A stretch of DNA of 64,000 nt, from contig JAFLBL010000014.1 of NCBI GenBank assembly GCA_017303855.1, positions 1-64,000 of the forward strand, in the 5' to 3' direction. Positions 17,861 to 26,719 of the stretch are shown in pieces (within the stretch, counting starts at the first letter, position 1; every line of letters starts with the position of its first letter). The notes under the pieces were generated by a model. That model had not been told where the DNA came from. It made no database searches and saw only the letters and a program-made list of their open reading frames with translations. Position numbers and translations under genes: made by a program. The stretch comes from Chitinophagales bacterium. Its GTDB lineage: Bacteria; Bacteroidota; Bacteroidia; Chitinophagales; Chitinophagaceae.

Positions 17861-18943
17861 ATGTCTGAACATCTCTATTCCTATCAGCAACTTGCTTCCT
17901 TTACGGAAAAAGTATTCAAAAGCATCGGCTGCAGTGATGAACATGCAGCAACAGCAACAAAAACTTTATTGTCTGCCGATCTGCGTGGAATCGATTCGCA
18001 TGGGATAGCCCGGCTGAGCGGGTATGTGCGCTTATGGGAGGCCAAACGGGTGAATGCAACACCGGTTATTAAAATTATACATGAAACTCCCTCTACTGCT
18101 GTTGTGGATGGCGATAGCGGGCTGGGACTGGTGGTGGCTCCTTTTGCCATGCAGATTGCGATAGAGAAGGCAAAACAGGTGGGCACCGGTTGGGTGAGTG
18201 TACAACACAGTAATCATTTCGGTATTGCAGGTTATCACGCTATGATGGCCCTGGAGCATGATATGATCGGAATGGCCATGACTAATGCGAGTCCGCTGGT
18301 AGCTCCTACATTCTCTATAGATAAAATGCTTGGCACAAACCCGATCTGTGTGGCTGCACCTGCTGGCAAGGAGCCGGCTTTTGTAGCAGACCTCGCAACA
18401 ACTACCGCTGCGAATGGCAAACTGGAAATACTACAACGCAAGAATGCGGATACGCCTGACGGTTGGGTGCAGGATGTGGAGGGGAATCCGACCAACGACG
18501 CGAATATTCTGAAGAAGGGAGGTGCTTTACTGCCGCTGGGTGGCGACCGGGAGCATGGTTCACATAAAGGGTATGCATTAGGTGCAGTAGTCGATATATT
18601 TTCCGCATTGCTTAGCGGAGCCAATTATGCCCCCTGGGTACCGCCTTTCCCGGCTTATGTACCCATGCCGGCGCAGCAACCGGGAAAAGGCATCGGTCAT
18701 TTTCTTGGGGCAATGCGTGTGGATGCGTTCCGTCCGGCGGATGAATTTAAGGCAGCAATGGATCACTGGATACAGGGTTTCCGGTCAGCACGCACTGTTC
18801 CGGGGGAGGAAAAAGTGTTAGTGCCCGGGGATCCGGAACGGGAATTTGAGGCAGAACGAAAGCGCAATGGAATACCTTTGCTCCAGGCCGTTGTGACCGA
18901 CCTCGCAACGCTTGCAGATCGGTTTTCAATAAATTTTCACTAA
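17861..18943 (+). CDS. Ldh_2 family malate/L-lactate-type NAD(P)-dependent dehydrogenase
   Basis: 360 residues, the usual length for the malate/lactate/ureidoglycolate dehydrogenase family (distinct from the Rossmann-fold lactate dehydrogenases). Family motifs include LRGIDSHGIARL, VQHSNHFGIAGYHA (catalytic His region), LGTNPICVAAPAG and the GSHKGYALG segment. It oxidises a 2-hydroxy acid with NAD(P); the exact substrate cannot be assigned. The next gene, a lipoprotein, begins 11 nt after its stop and is probably co-transcribed. The promoter places the transcript start at the ATG. Confidence 0.88.
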   Translation: MSEHLYSYQQLASFTEKVFKSIGCSDEHAATATKTLLSADLRGIDSHGIARLSGYVRLWEAKRVNATPVIKIIHETPSTAVVDGDSGLGLVVAPFAMQIAIEKAKQVGTGWVSVQHSNHFGIAGYHAMMALEHDMIGMAMTNASPLVAPTFSIDKMLGTNPICVAAPAGKEPAFVADLATTTAANGKLEILQRKNADTPDGWVQDVEGNPTNDANILKKGGALLPLGGDREHGSHKGYALGAVVDIFSALLSGANYAPWVPPFPAYVPMPAQQPGKGIGHFLGAMRVDAFRPADEFKAAMDHWIQGFRSARTVPGEEKVLVPGDPEREFEAERKRNGIPLLQAVVTDLATLADRFSINFH

Positions 18944-18954
18944 TAAACCTTCAT

Positions 18955-19815
18955 ATGAGAACCTTATCCAATTTATTTATCATTCTACCTGTTTTAATTT
19001 TATTTGGTGCATGTCAGCAAGAAGTCGATCTTGTTTTGCCGGATCAGAATCATGACGACTCGACATATCTAAGTCGTGTATATGCGCTGGATACTACAAA
19101 ACCTGCCGGTTCGGATACAATATTTGTTAGTAGTTATACATATGATCAGCAGAAGCGGCTTAGTCAGATTGTTTTAAGGGACAGGTTGGGCGGAACTGTA
19201 TGGCCAGACGAAATATATACAATGCATTATTCCGGTAATGATACGTTGCCTTTCAGGTATGACGTTATAAGCGGGAATTCACATGCCAGCAGTTTTTATA
19301 GTTATTCAGGTAATTTTGTTGCAACGGATTCCACCTCGGGTTTTAACGGGATAAATAATTACAAGCAGGTTACACAGTTCAGTTCGTTACGACCCGGCTG
19401 GTATTTATTAAAATCTGTCCGGGAAACCGATTTAAATCCCGGAGTCTTTGAAACAGTGGATAGCACCATTTTTTCGCGCACCTATACCAGTGGTAATATT
19501 ATCAGTACTGTGGATTCAGTCTGGAGTTCAGGATTGTTAGATTATGTGGAATCCAGTCAGTATCAGTATGATCAAAATAAAGGCCCGTTACGGCGGTTTC
19601 AGCTTTTCTTCAATGGGTATTATGAATCTGCGGTACCAACAATAAGTTTCCCCTCATTGAATAATATTACTTCAGAATCCAACTTTAACAGCATCTCCGG
19701 TAGTTTGATATTAAGTGCCAGCCATACCATTGCCACATCGGGGTACCCTGCCGTATCCCGCATAAACGGAATGATTGAATTCAACAAATACATTTATGAG
19801 TATATCAATTTATAG
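18955..19815 (+). CDS. Lipoprotein of unknown function (paralogue of the 8190-9044 product)
   Basis: 286 residues with a lipoprotein signal ending at lipobox FGAC, then QQEVDLVLPD. It contains SYTYDQQKRLSQ and repeated Tyr/Ser-rich strands, ending in an aromatic tail (KYIYEYINL). The plan and key phrases parallel the lipoprotein encoded after sucB, so both probably belong to one lineage-specific family. No enzymatic motif is visible. The gene lies 11 nt after the Ldh_2 gene with no promoter between. It is somewhat more AT-rich than its neighbours by eye. Confidence 0.72.
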   Translation: MRTLSNLFIILPVLILFGACQQEVDLVLPDQNHDDSTYLSRVYALDTTKPAGSDTIFVSSYTYDQQKRLSQIVLRDRLGGTVWPDEIYTMHYSGNDTLPFRYDVISGNSHASSFYSYSGNFVATDSTSGFNGINNYKQVTQFSSLRPGWYLLKSVRETDLNPGVFETVDSTIFSRTYTSGNIISTVDSVWSSGLLDYVESSQYQYDQNKGPLRRFQLFFNGYYESAVPTISFPSLNNITSESNFNSISGSLILSASHTIATSGYPAVSRINGMIEFNKYIYEYINL

Positions 19816-19899
19816 CGCTCTGTCCGGCTTACAGCTGTTCGTGTATTTGGCGGTAACGTTTCCGTAAAATGACTTATCTGCCTGATCAATTGAAAGCGA

Positions 19900-19924
19900 T
19901 AAGCGGTATCTTTGCCACCGCTTA
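19900..19924 (+). promoter_or_regulatory. lysC -7 box inside a perfect inverted repeat (candidate operator)
   Basis: TAAGCGGT (19900-19907), nine bases, ACCGCTTA (19917-19924): a perfect 8-bp inverted repeat. A consensus -7 box TATCTTTG (19907-19914) lies between the arms. It is about 125 nt upstream of the lysC ATG, leaving a long leader. I see no known lysine or threonine riboswitch in that leader. Confidence 0.5.
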
Positions 19925-20039
19925 CAGCGAATCATCCTGCAATTTATGGGAGGGGGGAAGGCCGGAATACAGCCGGTACCTGTATGCGTGTAAGTGATTA
20001 AAGGGTGTGATTTCACCTGTAACTAAAAAAACCTGTACG

Positions 20040-21362
20040 ATGAAAGTAATGAAGTTTGGCGGCACCAGCGTGGGTAAACCGGAGCGTATGCATCATATTG
20101 CCGGATTGGTGTCCAATGAAAAAGAACCGGTGATCGTGGTCTTATCCGCTTTATCCGGTACTACCAACGCCCTGGTGGAAATCGGTGATGCTATTGCCAA
20201 AGGCGACCGGAATGGAGCCAAGCAATCCATTGATAAACTGGAAGCCCACTACCAGGCATTTGTTAAAGACCTGGTGAAGACTGAGGCTGCTGTTGTAAAA
20301 GCAAAGGCGATCATAACTGAGCATTTTGAGTTCCTCAATATCATCCTGAAGATATCCTTCAGTGAAGCCCTGAGTAAGGATATCCTGGCACAGGGAGAAT
20401 TGTTGTCGACCAAGTTATTCTGTATCTACCTGGAAGAACAGGGAAAGGATCACCTGTTGTTGCCGGCACTGGAGTTTATGTCGATTGATCATTATGACGA
20501 ACCCCAGATAGGCAGTATTAAAGTAAAACTGACCCAACTGCTGCAACAGCATAAAGACACGAAGATTTTTGTAACACAAGGATATATCTGCCGTAATGCA
20601 CGGGGAGAAGTGGATAATTTAAAAAGAGGGGGAAGTGATTATTCCGCGTCGCTGATTGCCGCCGCGATTAACGCGTCGGTTTGTGAGATATGGACGGATA
20701 TTGATGGCATGCACAATAATGATCCCCGAGTGGTGAAAAAGACCGTACCTATTGAACAAATGAGTTTTGAAGAAGCGGCGGAGCTGGCTTATTTCGGGGC
20801 CAAGATCCTGCATCCGGCATCCATCTGGCCCGCACAAACGTATAAGATCCCGGTGAAATTGCTGAACACTATGGAACCGCAGGCCAGGGGTACCCTGATC
20901 ACCGAAGAAGCAGGTAGTGTGGGCGTGAAAGCCGTAGCAGCCAAGGATAATATCATTGCTATCCGTATCAAAAGCAGCCGTATGTTGCTTGCGTATGGCT
21001 TTCTCCGTAAAATCTTCGAGGTATTTGAAAAATACCGTACACCGATCGATATGATCACCACTTCCGAAGTGGCGGTTTCACTAACCATTGACAGCGATGT
21101 GCATCTGCAGGATATTCTGAAAGAGCTTGAGCCATTCGGTACGACCGAAGTAGACAAGAACCAGGTAATAATTTCTGTTGTGGGAAATGAAATTTCCCGC
21201 ACGGAAGATATCATCAAAAAACTTTTTGGATCAATTGTGAATATCCCGGTACGTATGGTCAGTTATGGCGGCAGTCCTCATAATATTTCCCTGCTGACCG
21301 ATGCCGGTCATAAAATACAGATTCTGCAGCAGCTCAATAAAGGAATGTTCGGGTTAGAATAA
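20040..21362 (+). CDS. lysC: Aspartate kinase
   Basis: 440 residues. The amino-acid kinase domain begins MKVMKFGGTSVGKPERM and includes VVLSALSGTTNAL, LKRGGSDYSASLIAAA and EIWTDIDGMHNNDPR. Two C-terminal ACT domains follow (from about residue 310, FEKYRTPIDMITTSEVAVSL and onward), which bind the allosteric end-product. It catalyses the first step of Lys/Thr/Met/diaminopimelate synthesis. It is a monofunctional form without a fused homoserine dehydrogenase. The ATG at 20040 is chosen; an in-frame ATG 33 nt upstream adds a non-conserved leader. Confidence 0.94.
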   Translation: MKVMKFGGTSVGKPERMHHIAGLVSNEKEPVIVVLSALSGTTNALVEIGDAIAKGDRNGAKQSIDKLEAHYQAFVKDLVKTEAAVVKAKAIITEHFEFLNIILKISFSEALSKDILAQGELLSTKLFCIYLEEQGKDHLLLPALEFMSIDHYDEPQIGSIKVKLTQLLQQHKDTKIFVTQGYICRNARGEVDNLKRGGSDYSASLIAAAINASVCEIWTDIDGMHNNDPRVVKKTVPIEQMSFEEAAELAYFGAKILHPASIWPAQTYKIPVKLLNTMEPQARGTLITEEAGSVGVKAVAAKDNIIAIRIKSSRMLLAYGFLRKIFEVFEKYRTPIDMITTSEVAVSLTIDSDVHLQDILKELEPFGTTEVDKNQVIISVVGNEISRTEDIIKKLFGSIVNIPVRMVSYGGSPHNISLLTDAGHKIQILQQLNKGMFGLE

Positions 21363-21389
21363 CCCCGCATCAACAGTGTCTCCTGCTGA

Positions 21390-21473
21390 TGAATATTGAG
21401 CATTGAATATTGTGCATTGCTTTCCTAAGGAAGAAAATGTTCAATATTCAATTTTCATTTTTCAATGTTCAAT
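21390..21473. repeat. TGAATATTG/CAATATTCA inverted simple repeats
   Basis: The lysC-queA spacer contains repeated words TGAATATTG and GCATTG, followed by their complements. ATTGAATATTG (21402-21412) is a perfect inverted partner of CAATATTCAAT (21442-21452). The rest is AT-rich; no gene is seen. Confidence 0.65.
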
Positions 21474-21477
21474 AAAA

Positions 21478-21499
21478 AAACCGCCCTCTCAGGCGGTTT
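21478..21499 (-). terminator. Rho-independent terminator after queA
   Basis: AAACCGCC / GGCGGTTT with a 6-nt loop. On the minus strand it is followed by a T run, so it terminates queA. Confidence 0.85.
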
Positions 21500-21520
21500 A
21501 CGAAAACAGTTGGTATTTGC

Positions 21521-22570
21521 TTAAATGATCAGCAGCGCGTCTCCATAGCTGAAGAAGCGGTACTTATCCTTAATTGCTTTTTTGTAGGCTTCCATAGCCA
21601 GTTCGTAACCCGCAAACGCACAGGTCATAATCAGCAGGCTGGTTTTGGGCAAATGGAAGTTGGTTACCAGTGAGTCGGCAATACTGAAGTCATACGGCGG
21701 ATGTATAAACATATTGGTCCAGCCTTCAGATGGTTTCAGCAATTTCTGTGCGGTAAAGGAAGACTCAAGCGCGCGCATGGTAGTGGTACCCACAGAGCAT
21801 ACACGATGGCCGTATTCCTTAGCCCTGTTTACTACTTTACAGGCGGTTTCATCTATATTATAATACTCCGCATCCATTTTATGTTTACTGAGGTCTTCCA
21901 CTTCAATAGGGCGGAATGTACCGAGGCCGGTATGCAGGGTAACTTCCGCGAAGCGGATACCCTTAATTTCAAGACGTTTGATCAGTTCACGGCTGAAATG
22001 CAAACCGGCAGTCGGAGCGGCAACGGCTCCTTCATGTTTGGCATATACCGTCTGATAACGTTCTTTATCTTCTTCGTCGGGTTTACGTTTAATGTATTTG
22101 GGAAGCGGTGTTTCACCCAGTTTCTCCAGTTGTGCGCGGAATTCTTCCTCTGATCCTTCCCACAGGAAGCGGATGGTACGACCGCGGCTGGTGGTATTAT
22201 CGATGACTTCAGCAACCAGGTCTTCCTGTTCTCCAAAATACAGTTTATTGCCCACGCGGATTTTTCTTGCGGGATCAACGATTACATCCCAGAGTCGATT
22301 GGGCTTATTCAGTTCACGCAGCAGGAACACTTCAATTTTGGCACCTGTTTTTTCCTTACGTCCATACATACGGGCGGGAAATACTTTGGTATTGTTTACT
22401 ACAAAACAATCCTTATCGTCGAAATAGTCCAGGATATCACGGAAATATTTGTTTTCAATGTCCCCGGTATGGCGGTTGACCACCATCATTCGGGAATCTT
22501 CACGGCGTTTGGTCGGATTCTGGGCAATAAGGTTCAAAGGGAGGTCAAAACGGAATTGTGAAAGCTTCAT
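21521..22570 (-). CDS. queA: S-adenosylmethionine:tRNA ribosyltransferase-isomerase
   Basis: 349 residues, starting MKLSQFRFDLPLNLIAQ, with the QueA hallmarks RMMVVNR, VNNTKVFPARM, AAPTAGLHF, VTLHTGLGTFRP and HLPKTSLLIM. It builds the epoxycyclopentane ring of queuosine on tRNA position 34 from S-adenosylmethionine. Its 5' flank holds a structured segment (22604-22717) and a -7 box (22710-22717) that would give a leader of about 130 nt. Followed by a clear terminator. Confidence 0.96.
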   Translation of the reverse strand: MKLSQFRFDLPLNLIAQNPTKRREDSRMMVVNRHTGDIENKYFRDILDYFDDKDCFVVNNTKVFPARMYGRKEKTGAKIEVFLLRELNKPNRLWDVIVDPARKIRVGNKLYFGEQEDLVAEVIDNTTSRGRTIRFLWEGSEEEFRAQLEKLGETPLPKYIKRKPDEEDKERYQTVYAKHEGAVAAPTAGLHFSRELIKRLEIKGIRFAEVTLHTGLGTFRPIEVEDLSKHKMDAEYYNIDETACKVVNRAKEYGHRVCSVGTTTMRALESSFTAQKLLKPSEGWTNMFIHPPYDFSIADSLVTNFHLPKTSLLIMTCAFAGYELAMEAYKKAIKDKYRFFSYGDALLII

Positions 22571-22603
22571 GAGTGTTTGGGTTTATAACAAAATAGGCTC
22601 ATG

Positions 22604-22709
22604 ACGCAAACCGGGCTAAATGCCGGAGCTCTTCCTAGCCGGCCTTACGGCGCCGGGTTTGGTCTAAGCGACTGTTCATTTCCGCCTGCATAGTACTGCC
22701 GGCGGCGGG
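22604..22709 (-). ncRNA. Candidate structured leader RNA upstream of queA
   Basis: This GC-rich segment lies in the 316-nt gap (22571-22886) between queA and the divergent TraB gene. It holds two hairpins. The first is CCGCC/GGCGG with an inner GCA/TGC pair (22682-22705). The second has 10-position arms, 22607-22616 with 22652-22661, nine pairs and one mismatch, enclosing smaller GCC-GTAA-GGC type hairpins. The first hairpin starts about where a transcript from the minus-strand -7 box (22710-22717) would begin. It does not show the preQ1 riboswitch core that I would look for near a queuosine gene. It could instead be a separate small RNA or a DNA-level feature. Confidence 0.4.
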
Positions 22710-22717
22710 CAAAATTA
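22710..22717 (-). promoter_or_regulatory. -7 promoter element upstream of queA
   Basis: TAATTTTG on the minus strand, a perfect TAnnTTTG, about 140 nt upstream of the queA ATG. No TTG at the standard spacing. Confidence 0.45.
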
Positions 22718-22839
22718 CGTTTTTTTGGCCAATTTCCGGGAAATATAATGCACAACTAAAACCAGCCGTTTCGGCCAGCCTGTATTAAGCTTCCTCCTTC
22801 AATCTGAGAGTTTTATGCTTTTATTGGAAATTCGCATCA

Positions 22840-22847
22840 TACATTTG
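22840..22847 (+). promoter_or_regulatory. -7 promoter element for the TraB-family gene
   Basis: TACATTTG, a perfect TAnnTTTG, 39 nt before the ATG at 22887. The -33 element is not clear. Confidence 0.45.
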
Positions 22848-22886
22848 TTATTAACAAAAAAAGCCGGATCAGCCGGAGAACCCTTT

Positions 22887-25800
22887 ATGAAGCGTATTAC
22901 CTTATTCTTCCTTTTTCTTGTCAGTTTTTATGCCGTTCAGTCTCAACCGGGCAAGCCACCCCGCAAATACCCCAGTATATTATGGGAAATCACCGGGAAC
23001 GGGATGAAGAAACCTTCTTACCTGATAGGAACAATGCATGTCAGCAGTAAAATTGCATTCAACCTGCCGGATTCGTTTTATATAGCTGTTCGCAGCGCCC
23101 AAATGGTGGCCCTTGAAACCAATCCGGAAACCTGGCAGGAGGATATGAGTAAGTATGATTTGGGTGAATCCGGTTACGGGGATGGAACGGATGCTTCATC
23201 ACCAGCCGAATACCTCACCTTGAGCACACTTAAGTTTTTCAAGTATGATAATAAAATTGAACGCGGCCTGTTCAGCAGCCCTTCAACAATAAATAATCTT
23301 CTTTACCGGTCCTATGGCCAGCAATCGGCTGACTTCGAGGAAGACACTTACCTGGACATGTATATCTACCAGTGCGGCAAAAAATGGGGAAAGAAAGTGT
23401 CCGGGGTGGAAGAGTATGGAGAAAGCATGCGGCTTATGGCGGAGGCGTATAAAGACGCGGCGAAGGAAAAAAACAGGAAGGAAAGGAGTTACGATGATAT
23501 GGCCGAAGAATATTCCGCTGATAAATTACAGGAAGCCTACCGCAAAGGCGATCTCGATTTGCTGGATTCGATCAATCAATACAACAGTTTTTCCGCAGCT
23601 TTTGATGAAAAATTTTTATACCGCAGGAATGAAATTCAGGCCAGCTCTATTGATTCCATCCTTCGGTCCGGAACGATTCTGTTTGTGGGTGTTGGTGCTG
23701 CCCACCTGCCTGGCGACAGGGGCGTGATAGAAATGCTCCGGGCCAAAGGGTACAAACTCCGTCCAGTAAAAATGGGGGAAAGAGCCAGTAAGGAAAAAGA
23801 CGGAGTGGATAAACTGCGTGTCCCCGTAAGCTTTAAAACAGCGGTGGCGGCCGATGGGTTTTATAAAGTGGATATCCCCGGTAAGTTCTATAAGTCCGGA
23901 GATGATATGGCCCTGGATCAGCAGCAATATGCGGATATGGCCAACGGCAGTTATTATATGGTCACCCGTATTATGACCAATGCCTGGATGTGGAATCACC
24001 AGCCGGATGATGTGTTGAGAAAAGTGGATAGCCTGCTGTATGAGAATGTACCCGGAAAAATTCTCACAAAGACCCCCATTATTAAAAACGGGTATAAGGG
24101 GTATGACATCGTAAACCGCACGCGACGGGGAGATATGCAGCGTTATAATATTTTTGTGACGCCGTTTGAAGTTCTTTTTTTTAAGATGAGCGGGAACGGG
24201 GACTATGTAAAAGGCGGAGAAGAAGCGAAGAAGTTCTTTGGCAGTATTCAGCTAAAAGAGTATACGAATGGCGGGACCGAGTCCGGCTGGAAAAAATACT
24301 CACCTGTCACGGGTGGCTTTGCCGTGGATTTTCCGCACCTGCCCTACCAGGGGAATGATGGCAGCTGGATATGGGATGCCGTGGACAAAACAAACGGCTC
24401 ACAGTTTCGCCTGGTACGTACGGATATTCATCATTTTGGTTTTGCGGAGGAAGACACATTTGACCTGGGGCTGATGGAGGAAAGTTTTATGGCCTCAGAA
24501 TTTATTGACTCCGCATTACAAAGAAAACAGACGCAATACAAAGGGTATCCCGCACTTGATGCAAAATACCGTGATAAACAGGGCGGCTTGTTTACGGTAC
24601 GTTACATCTTGCAGGGGCCGCATTACTATACACTTGTAGCACATGGTAAACAGGAAGTACCGGAAATGCAGCGGTTTTTGAATTCATTTGAGATTAAACC
24701 CCTGGTATATGCCGCTGCAAAAGCGGAGAGAGATACCATCCTTTATTTTAGTGTACAGACGCCTGTGTTCCCGGTCAGTGCCAAAATAAAACTCGATATG
24801 CCACGCTACTCCGGTATGGGTGGATATGGAAATGAGGAGGAAGAAGAAACAGAGGACCAGTTACTGGAAAGTGGTGCTTACCGCAATAAAATAATTGCCA
24901 ATGACAGTACCGGGGAAAAAATTTATGTTTCATTTTATAAGTCATCGCGTTATCATTATACCAAAGACAGCAGCCGGTTGTATAGCGACAGTGCCATGCG
25001 TTATATGAATGATTCCACCTGGATTATAAAAAAATACAGCCGTAAAGTAATGCCGGATAACCGGTATATATGGGATATGCAGGTAACCGATACCGGAAGC
25101 AGCAGGAGCTTCTGGTATAAGGTCTATTACAAGGATGGCGTAACTTTTTCGCTGACTTCACAGTCGGATACCCTGACGCCGCCGAGTGATTTTATCAGGC
25201 AGTTTTATGAAAGCTTCACTCCGGCGGATACCTTGAAGGGGGTGAATCCATTTGCAAAAAAATCGGTTCAGTTTTTTGAGGACCTCGGTAACAGTGATTC
25301 CGTGATTCACAAGAAGGCGTTGAGTCATATTCAGGATATTTACCTGGATTCATCTGACTTTGGCCTGTTACGAAAGGCTATTGAATCCCGCAACTGGAAA
25401 GAAAAGAAGTACCTCAATACCAAAAAGCAACTGATTTATAAACTTGGCCAGATCAGAACGCCGGCCGCGGCAGATTACCTGAAGGATTTGTATTACAACC
25501 TGGGTGATACGGTGCAACTTGTATATCCGGTATTGGAAGCGTTATTGACGCATAAAACGCCCTATGCTTTCAACCTGTTCCGGACAATTATTGCAACCGA
25601 ACCACCGGTGCTGGAAAAAAGCGGAAAGTTTGATTATGCAATGGCAACATATGCATTGCGTGGTTACGGCCTGGGTAATTATTCAATCAACAATGATGAT
25701 TTTATGGACGAGCTGGCAGACTCCCTGCCGCTTACCAGAACGATATTGCCCGATATTCTGCCCTTACTGAACCTGGATGACTATAAATCGCCGGTTATGA

Positions 25801-26717
25801 GTCTGCTGGGTAAAATGGCCGACAGTAATCAACTGAAGCCTTCGGAGTATGTAATGTATTATAATAAATTTCTGCTGGAAGCAAAACAGGAACTGAAAAA
25901 ACAGTCGGTTGCAGAAAAGAAACTCGCCATTCAACGGGCGGAGGAAAGCAAGGAGGAAAAAAAGAATAACCGCTATGCAGATGATGAAGAGGTGGATGAA
26001 GGGAATGAAGACCTTAGTCAGTATGCGACATTGCTGATTCCGTTCTGGGATAGTCACCCCGCCGTGTCGCCGCTGATCAGTCAGATGCTGTCTTCCAACG
26101 ACAAAAAGCTGAAGTATAATACCCTGATACAATTGTTGAAAAAGAACAGGCCTTATCCCGATACGTTACTCCGGTATTTTGCCGGGCTTGACGAATACAG
26201 GTATACGTTATATACGGATCTCCGGGATATGAAGAAAACAGATAAGTTTCCGGCAATGTATAACAATCACCTGGATCTTGGCAGAAGTGCCTTACTGGCT
26301 GAACAAAAATATAGCAAGCCTGATTCAGTGGTTTATGCGGACAGGGTACAGGTTGACTATAAAGACAAAAAAGGCTACCTGTATTTCTTCACTTATAAAA
26401 CCAAAAAGGATGACCTGAGCTGGAAACTGGCTGTTGTGGGTTTAGTGCCTTTGAATCCAAGAGAGTTTGAATTTGTGGATTCGGCCGCCCTTTCCGCCAT
26501 TCAAAAGAACCCGGCCCTTGCCTTTCTGAACGCGGGTTTTAACCGGTTTTCTTTTACGAGCTTTCTGGATGCGAAAGTGACACCCGGGGAACAGGTTAAA
26601 GATCAGTTGAGCAAGGAAGTAAAGAAACTGTTGTTTTCAAGGCGGAAAAGTGCCCGTCAGTTTTATGAAAACAGTTCGGGTCGTGACTATGAGGATGGCC
26701 CGGTTGAAATGGAATGA
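22887..26717 (+). CDS. Giant exported TraB/GumN-family protein
   Basis: 1276 residues with a Sec signal peptide (MKRITLFFLFLVSFYAVQSQ). The N-terminal 300 residues are a TraB/GumN domain: YLIGTMHVSS, VALETNPETW and the second conserved site VGVGAAHLPGDRGV near residue 270. The C-terminal 900 residues are not part of the usual TraB family (about 280-350 residues). They include beta-rich segments and a late alpha-rich part (about residues 790-1080) resembling HEAT-like helical repeats, with an acidic, Lys/Glu-rich stretch. TraB domains are thought to be metal-dependent hydrolases; here the substrate is unknown. The ATG at 22887 is chosen because it starts the signal peptide; an in-frame start at 22815 lies upstream of the -7 box. 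The stop lies 2 nt from the end of the convergent ABC gene. Confidence 0.8.
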   Translation: MKRITLFFLFLVSFYAVQSQPGKPPRKYPSILWEITGNGMKKPSYLIGTMHVSSKIAFNLPDSFYIAVRSAQMVALETNPETWQEDMSKYDLGESGYGDGTDASSPAEYLTLSTLKFFKYDNKIERGLFSSPSTINNLLYRSYGQQSADFEEDTYLDMYIYQCGKKWGKKVSGVEEYGESMRLMAEAYKDAAKEKNRKERSYDDMAEEYSADKLQEAYRKGDLDLLDSINQYNSFSAAFDEKFLYRRNEIQASSIDSILRSGTILFVGVGAAHLPGDRGVIEMLRAKGYKLRPVKMGERASKEKDGVDKLRVPVSFKTAVAADGFYKVDIPGKFYKSGDDMALDQQQYADMANGSYYMVTRIMTNAWMWNHQPDDVLRKVDSLLYENVPGKILTKTPIIKNGYKGYDIVNRTRRGDMQRYNIFVTPFEVLFFKMSGNGDYVKGGEEAKKFFGSIQLKEYTNGGTESGWKKYSPVTGGFAVDFPHLPYQGNDGSWIWDAVDKTNGSQFRLVRTDIHHFGFAEEDTFDLGLMEESFMASEFIDSALQRKQTQYKGYPALDAKYRDKQGGLFTVRYILQGPHYYTLVAHGKQEVPEMQRFLNSFEIKPLVYAAAKAERDTILYFSVQTPVFPVSAKIKLDMPRYSGMGGYGNEEEEETEDQLLESGAYRNKIIANDSTGEKIYVSFYKSSRYHYTKDSSRLYSDSAMRYMNDSTWIIKKYSRKVMPDNRYIWDMQVTDTGSSRSFWYKVYYKDGVTFSLTSQSDTLTPPSDFIRQFYESFTPADTLKGVNPFAKKSVQFFEDLGNSDSVIHKKALSHIQDIYLDSSDFGLLRKAIESRNWKEKKYLNTKKQLIYKLGQIRTPAAADYLKDLYYNLGDTVQLVYPVLEALLTHKTPYAFNLFRTIIATEPPVLEKSGKFDYAMATYALRGYGLGNYSINNDDFMDELADSLPLTRTILPDILPLLNLDDYKSPVMSLLGKMADSNQLKPSEYVMYYNKFLLEAKQELKKQSVAEKKLAIQRAEESKEEKKNNRYADDEEVDEGNEDLSQYATLLIPFWDSHPAVSPLISQMLSSNDKKLKYNTLIQLLKKNRPYPDTLLRYFAGLDEYRYTLYTDLRDMKKTDKFPAMYNNHLDLGRSALLAEQKYSKPDSVVYADRVQVDYKDKKGYLYFFTYKTKKDDLSWKLAVVGLVPLNPREFEFVDSAALSAIQKNPALAFLNAGFNRFSFTSFLDAKVTPGEQVKDQLSKEVKKLLFSRRKSARQFYENSSGRDYEDGPVEME

Positions 26718-26719
26718 TA

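Noticed and set aside
22604..22717. preQ1 riboswitch, SRP RNA, RNase P RNA or tmRNA
   Set aside because: None of the conserved cores of these RNAs could be found by eye, and the segment is too short for RNase P or tmRNA. Kept only as an unnamed structured candidate.
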